NCBI GenBank assembly: GCA_944325505.1
Contig: CALVAJ010000004.1
Span: forward strand, 49,162-113,161
Length of the DNA: 64,000 bases
Direction: 5' to 3'
Source of the DNA: an uncultured Bacteroidales bacterium
Lineage (GTDB): Bacteria > Bacteroidota > Bacteroidia > Bacteroidales > UBA932
This document shows positions 59,309 to 64,000 of this stretch, one piece after another. The notes beneath the pieces were generated by a model. That model saw only the letters and a list, made by a program, of their open reading frames with translations, was not told the DNA's origin and did not search any database. How positions within the stretch are numbered: position 1 is the first letter of the stretch; each line of letters opens with the position of its first letter. The position numbers and the translations under genes were made by a program.

Positions 59309-60691
59309 ATGAAGACAATCTTTTACCCGCTGGCCGTCCTGGTTTTTGCTATGGCCATTCCATCAGTGCCGGCTGCTGCAGAACCTGCTCCTGAAAAAGG
59401 AAATGCCGTAAAGCAGGAAATCAGGAATCATTTCAGCCTCTACGGCTTTATCAGAAACTATTTCGCATTCGATTCACGGGAAAGTGCTTCCGGAACAGGC
59501 AACCTGTTCTACTACCTTCCTTTTGAAAGGGAACTGAATGAACTCGGCGAGGATATGAACGCCCAGGCGTCGTTCCGTTTCCTTTCCATTACTTCAAGGG
59601 TGGGACTGGATGTCAACGGCTACCGCATCGGGAAGACGGACATATCGGCAAAGGTCGAGACCGACTTTTATGCCGGTCTGTCAGGCTCGACAGGGACAGC
59701 GACGCTCCGTCTGCGTCAGGCATATATGAAACTCGGATGGAGGGATCTTCCGATTTGCGGAGGAAACACGGCTTCCGTGTCGCTTCTTATGGGACAGGCA
59801 TGGCATCCGATTGCCGCAGACCAGCCTGATGTGATAAGCCTCGCGACCGGTGCTCCGTTCAATGCTTTCAACCGCAGTCCGCAGGTGACCGTGGACGCAA
59901 ACCTCGGAAAGCATTTCACTGTTACCGGTGCCTTCATCTATCAGATGCAGTATATATCCAACGGTCCTGACGGCAGTACGGCCAACTATATGAAATACGG
60001 AATCCTCCCTGAAGTCTATGCCGGGGTGACATACAGGACCGGAGGTTTCCTTGCGAAAGCCGGAGCTGGTCTCCTTAGCATAAAGCCGAGGAATATCGGC
60101 GAAATGATGGTTGCCGGCAGTCCTGTCACCGTACAGGTTACTGACAGGATGACTGCCATTTCCCCGTTCCTGTATCTGCAGTATAAATACAAGACATTGA
60201 CTGTCAAGGCAAAGACAATTTATGGCAGCGCCGCGGATTATCTGAACCAGGTCAGCGGATACGGCGTCACTTCCACTTCAAACGCTGACGGCCACTATGA
60301 CTATGCCGCTACACACAGCAGTTCTTCATGGGTGTCCGTATCTTACGGGAAAAAGCTCCAGGGAATGTTCATGGCCGGATATATAGCCAACCTCGGTGCC
60401 GCAAAGGATTTCGTAGGTCTCGATAATGACAGTTATTATTTCTTTACCAAGGACGGACAGAACTACAGGAATATGGCCCAGGCTTTCCGTCTTGTGCCTA
60501 CGATCGCCTATAATATAGGCAAATTCACTCTCGGGCTCGAGTATGAAGTGACTGCTGCCCAGTTCGGAGACAGTCTCGGGGCTGATGGAAAAGTCATGAA
60601 GGCCGGGGCATCGCTCCCTGGAGGCGGATGCGCCTCACGGTATTGGGTCGCCAACCACCGCATCCAGCTGATGACAAAGTTTAATTTCTGA
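59309..60691 (+). CDS. outer-membrane beta-barrel protein, porin-like
   Basis: 460 residues from ATG 59309. Signal peptide MKTIFYPLAVLVFAMAIPSVPAAA. The body is a porin-like barrel: FSLYGFIRNYFAFDSR, RFLSITSRVGLDVNG, ATLRLRQAYMKLGW, LLMGQAWHPIAADQPDVI, YGILPEVYAGVTYRTGG, FLYLQYKYKTLTVKAKTI and the terminal [12 protein letters not shown], which ends with Phe as many barrels do. DGxDG calcium-type repeats are absent. Function: a passive channel, perhaps for dicarboxylates because it follows the DASS gene, but there is no direct evidence. It overlaps the convergent murI by 11 bases. Confidence 0.75.
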   Translation: MKTIFYPLAVLVFAMAIPSVPAAAEPAPEKGNAVKQEIRNHFSLYGFIRNYFAFDSRESASGTGNLFYYLPFERELNELGEDMNAQASFRFLSITSRVGLDVNGYRIGKTDISAKVETDFYAGLSGSTGTATLRLRQAYMKLGWRDLPICGGNTASVSLLMGQAWHPIAADQPDVISLATGAPFNAFNRSPQVTVDANLGKHFTVTGAFIYQMQYISNGPDGSTANYMKYGILPEVYAGVTYRTGGFLAKAGAGLLSIKPRNIGEMMVAGSPVTVQVTDRMTAISPFLYLQYKYKTLTVKAKTIYGSAADYLNQVSGYGVTSTSNADGHYDYAATHSSSSWVSVSYGKKLQGMFMAGYIANLGAAKDFVGLDNDSYYFFTKDGQNYRNMAQAFRLVPTIAYNIGKFTLGLEYEVTAAQFGDSLGADGKVMKAGASLPGGGCASRYWVANHRIQLMTKFNF

Positions 60692-61526
60692 TCAATTTAT
60701 TGAAAGCTTCCTCCAGAGTCCTGGGGTTGCCTGAAGAATACAGCTTGACATCGGGAATTCCGTTTACGTCCTGCCGTCCTGCCGGATCCGTTGCCGTCTT
60801 AGGCAGAAGCCCGTCTCCGGACATTACTTCCATCAGGTGTCTTGCCACGGCGGGAGCCGGGTCTATGATCCGGACATGTGGACCGGCTATTTTCCGGATT
60901 GTTCCCATCAGGAAAGGGTAGTGCGTGCACCCGAGCACAATGACATCCGCCCCTGCATCCAGCAGAGGGCGGATGCTTTTTTCTACGGTGTCTTCCGCCT
61001 TTTTGCCTTCTGTGATTCCCTGTTCGACCAGTTCGACGAATCCGCTCCCGACATGCTCCACCACTTTTATTCCCTTTGCGAACATTTCCCTGCTTGTCCT
61101 GTATTTCATTCCGCTGAGAGTTCCGGCTGTGGCCAGTACGCCGATGACTCCGGTTCTTGTCATCTCCGCCGCCGGTTTGACAGCCGGTTCCATTCCTATG
61201 AATTTCACATGATCGCGGGCTCCGCCCGACATTTCCAGAACGCGCCTTGCGGTTTCATGCTTCAGAGGGTCTGAATACTCTTCCCTGAGAGTCGCGATGG
61301 CAGCGGCAGTCGCCGTATTGCAGGCGACCGTTATGATATCCGCACCTTCTTTTATAAGGAATTCCGTGATTTCCCTTGCTCTGCCGATGACATATTCCCG
61401 GCTTTTCTCTCCGTACGGGCAGTGGGCGCTGTCGGCAAAATATATGTAGCTCTCCTCCGGAAGCATCCTGTATACTTCCCTGAAGACTGACAGACCTCCT
61501 ATCCCGGAATCGAAAATACCTATCAT
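60681..61526 (-). CDS. murI: glutamate racemase
   Basis: 281 residues. [17 protein letters not shown] at the N-terminus, [14 protein letters not shown], the first catalytic Cys in [10 protein letters not shown] and the second in [10 protein letters not shown] define MurI. It makes D-glutamate for peptidoglycan. It is transcribed from a TAAATTTG box on the minus strand (61550-61557), divergently from groESL. Confidence 0.94.
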   Translation of the reverse strand: MIGIFDSGIGGLSVFREVYRMLPEESYIYFADSAHCPYGEKSREYVIGRAREITEFLIKEGADIITVACNTATAAAIATLREEYSDPLKHETARRVLEMSGGARDHVKFIGMEPAVKPAAEMTRTGVIGVLATAGTLSGMKYRTSREMFAKGIKVVEHVGSGFVELVEQGITEGKKAEDTVEKSIRPLLDAGADVIVLGCTHYPFLMGTIRKIAGPHVRIIDPAPAVARHLMEVMSGDGLLPKTATDPAGRQDVNGIPDVKLYSSGNPRTLEEAFNKLIRN

Positions 61527-61549
61527 TATTACTGCATTATTGGCAGGTG

Positions 61550-61625
61550 CAAATTTAAAAACAGTTTATGTTTTTCAAAAGAAAATGACAAAATGTCAGT
61601 TCCTGCCTGCTGGCATTCGTTTTGT
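61550..61625. promoter_or_regulatory. murI and groESL divergent control region
   Basis: Minus-strand TAAATTTG at 61550-61557 serves murI. On the plus strand the perfect inverted repeat TGACA-AAA-TGTCA spans 61586-61598, and CTGGCATTCGTTTTGT at 61610-61625 resembles a sigma-54 promoter (GG and the TTG spaced as -24/-12). No CIRCE repeat and no TAnnTTTG box precede groES. Confidence 0.5.
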
Positions 61626-61715
61626 CCAAGGGCATGGCGTCCCGGCGGGATGTCCGGTATGGCAGCCGGCTCGGCCAGGACGGAAAAACGATTAATCTTT
61701 AAAATTATAAGCATT

Positions 61716-61982
61716 ATGATCAAACCATTGGCAGACAGAGTACTGGTAGAGCCTAAAGAGGCCGAGACCAAGACAGCTGCAGGACTTTACATTCCTGATA
61801 CAGCGAAAGAGAAACCACAGCAGGGTGTCATCGTGGCAGTAGGCCCGGGCAAGAAGGATGAACCTATGGAGGTTAAGGCAGGAGATGAAGTACTGTACGG
61901 AAAGTATGCAGGAACTGAAGTGACTGTAGATGACAAGAAATATCTTATCATGAAGCAGTCTGATATTTTCGCTATTCTTTAA
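61716..61982 (+). CDS. groES: co-chaperonin GroES
   Basis: 88 residues from ATG 61716. [12 protein letters not shown] at the N-terminus, then [21 protein letters not shown] (mobile loop region) and the terminal [12 protein letters not shown] are typical. It caps the GroEL ring. The open frame extends up to 61593, but that reaches into the inverted repeat and includes no extra GroES sequence, so the internal ATG is the start. The gene pair is oriented with groEL 22 bases downstream. Confidence 0.95.
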   Translation: MIKPLADRVLVEPKEAETKTAAGLYIPDTAKEKPQQGVIVAVGPGKKDEPMEVKAGDEVLYGKYAGTEVTVDDKKYLIMKQSDIFAIL

Positions 61983-61992
61983 TTAATAATAA

Positions 61993-63633
<1,641 letters not shown>

Positions 63634-63659
63634 TCTGCCGACCTGTAGTCAAAGCGAGA

Positions 63660-63690
63660 GGGCAGTCCGGTGTTCGGGCTGTCCTTTTTT
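63660..63690 (+). terminator. intrinsic terminator of groESL
   Basis: A ten-pair stem (63660-63669 with 63675-63684, two G-T wobbles) around a five-base loop, followed by six T residues. Confidence 0.85.
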
Positions 63691-63841
63691 CTTGACGGCA
63701 ATTCTTAGGGTAGAATTACACTGAATTTTATCAAAAAATTTTTCCGTGCGGAATCGTTTGAGAATCAGGTGTCTTGACGAGGGATGATGAGATTTGAGAG
63801 GGAGAGACAGGAAAAATAAGGTATAAAAAAGTCGAAAAAAG

Positions 63842-63872
63842 TTTGGAAGTAAAGAAAAAAGGTGTACCTTTG
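63842..63872 (+). promoter_or_regulatory. strong promoter, probably of an rRNA operon
   Basis: TTTG at 63842-63845 and TACCTTTG at 63865-63872 with exactly 19 bases between. The 128 bases that follow have no coding frame, but contain a CCCG-TT-CGGG hairpin and the segment ATCATTGACAAGACTG, resembling the leaders that precede 16S rRNA genes in Bacteroidales. The 16S gene itself would lie just beyond the window. Confidence 0.6.
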
Positions 63873-64000
63873 CAATCCCGTTCGGGAAATGGGGTATGAG
63901 AGAGCGAGGCTGAGGGCGATTTCCGAGGGAAAAAGAAGATCATTGACAAGACTGCGGAAAGTACAATCAAGTACCTTAGAAAGATGAAACGAGAGCGTCA

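Larger units (their letters stand above)
63634..64000. other. 367 bases without a gene after groEL; terminator, then rRNA-type leader
   Basis: The region holds the groEL terminator (63660-63690), about 150 bases of A/T-rich sequence without recognised elements, and then a strong promoter (63842-63872) with a leader that runs to the end of the window. No open frame in it has coding character. Confidence 0.8.

Noticed and set aside
61586-61715. CIRCE/HrcA operator upstream of groES
   Set aside because: The TTAGCACTC-N9-GAGTGCTAA repeat is not present; the palindrome found is a different sequence.
63731-63970. Minus-strand 79-codon frame after groEL
   Set aside because: It covers the probable rRNA promoter and leader, and its product is low-complexity with no start context.

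Overview
The window reads as a chromosomal stretch of a Bacteroidota organism, most likely Bacteroidales. The evidence is the promoter type (TTTG, then 19-22 bases, then TAnnTTTG, found upstream of most transcription units), weak or absent Shine-Dalgarno sequences, many SPII lipoproteins, an Oar-like TonB-dependent receptor, BACON/OB-fold surface lipoproteins, a fused CcsBA, a two-subunit KorAB and a compact suf operon. By eye the base composition is balanced. The species cannot be named from sequence alone; an uncultured gut lineage is plausible but is inference. No phage, insertion sequence, CRISPR array or tRNA was seen. Gene density is high and most genes are housekeeping or anaerobic-fermentation genes.

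Layout. 1-546: 5' part of comEC, cut by the window edge. 0.6-3.9 kb: ackA-ptb-buk, acetate and butyrate/branched-chain acid kinases. 3.9-10.1 kb (minus): nrnA, two FKBP lipoproteins, a MATE exporter, a cytidylate-kinase-like protein and a serine hydrolase. 10.2-12.7 kb: membrane-anchored unknown, DUF3822, rsmD, ybaK. 12.7-15.8 kb: divergent acyl-CoA transferase and SulP transporter. 15.9-20.5 kb: sufB-pnuC-sufC-sufD-ispE. 20.7-21.9 kb: unknown protein. 21.9-24.5 kb (minus): ROK kinase, manA, tsaE. 24.6-28.9 kb: aroB, an aroD-aroA fusion, aroC. 29-32 kb: S41 protease diverging from rdgB-recO. 32.1-37.7 kb: TonB receptor, OB-fold/BACON lipoprotein and a nucleoside-deoxyribosyltransferase-like lipoprotein. 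37.9-45.8 kb: M3 peptidase, FKBP lipoprotein, nhaA, recQ, DUF4886. 45.9-52.4 kb: porin, imelysin, di-heme oxidoreductase, CcsBA. 52.5-56.8 kb: korAB, gdhA. 56.9-60.7 kb: Spy-like protein, DASS carrier and an outer-membrane barrel protein, with two copies of an intergenic inverted-repeat element. 60.7-63.6 kb: murI, groES-groEL. The last 160 bases look like an rRNA operon promoter and leader.

How the genes fit together. KorAB, GdhA, the CoA transferase and AckA/Ptb/Buk outline amino-acid and 2-oxoacid fermentation with ATP recovery from acyl phosphates. Suf, KorAB and CcsBA reflect Fe-S and haem enzymology. The porin-imelysin-diheme-CcsBA block is the best candidate for an under-described system: an envelope iron/redox module with its own cytochrome c assembly factor. 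The 32-37.7 kb receptor/OB-fold/deoxyribosyltransferase neighbourhood is a second, more speculative candidate for nucleic-acid or nucleoside scavenging.

Start codons were moved downstream where a promoter element, lipobox or signal peptide shows that the longest reading frame is too long: sufB, the ROK kinase, aroB, aroDA, the S41 protease, the M3 peptidase, FKBP, recQ, DUF4886, porin, imelysin, diheme protein, DASS, the 59-kb barrel and groES.
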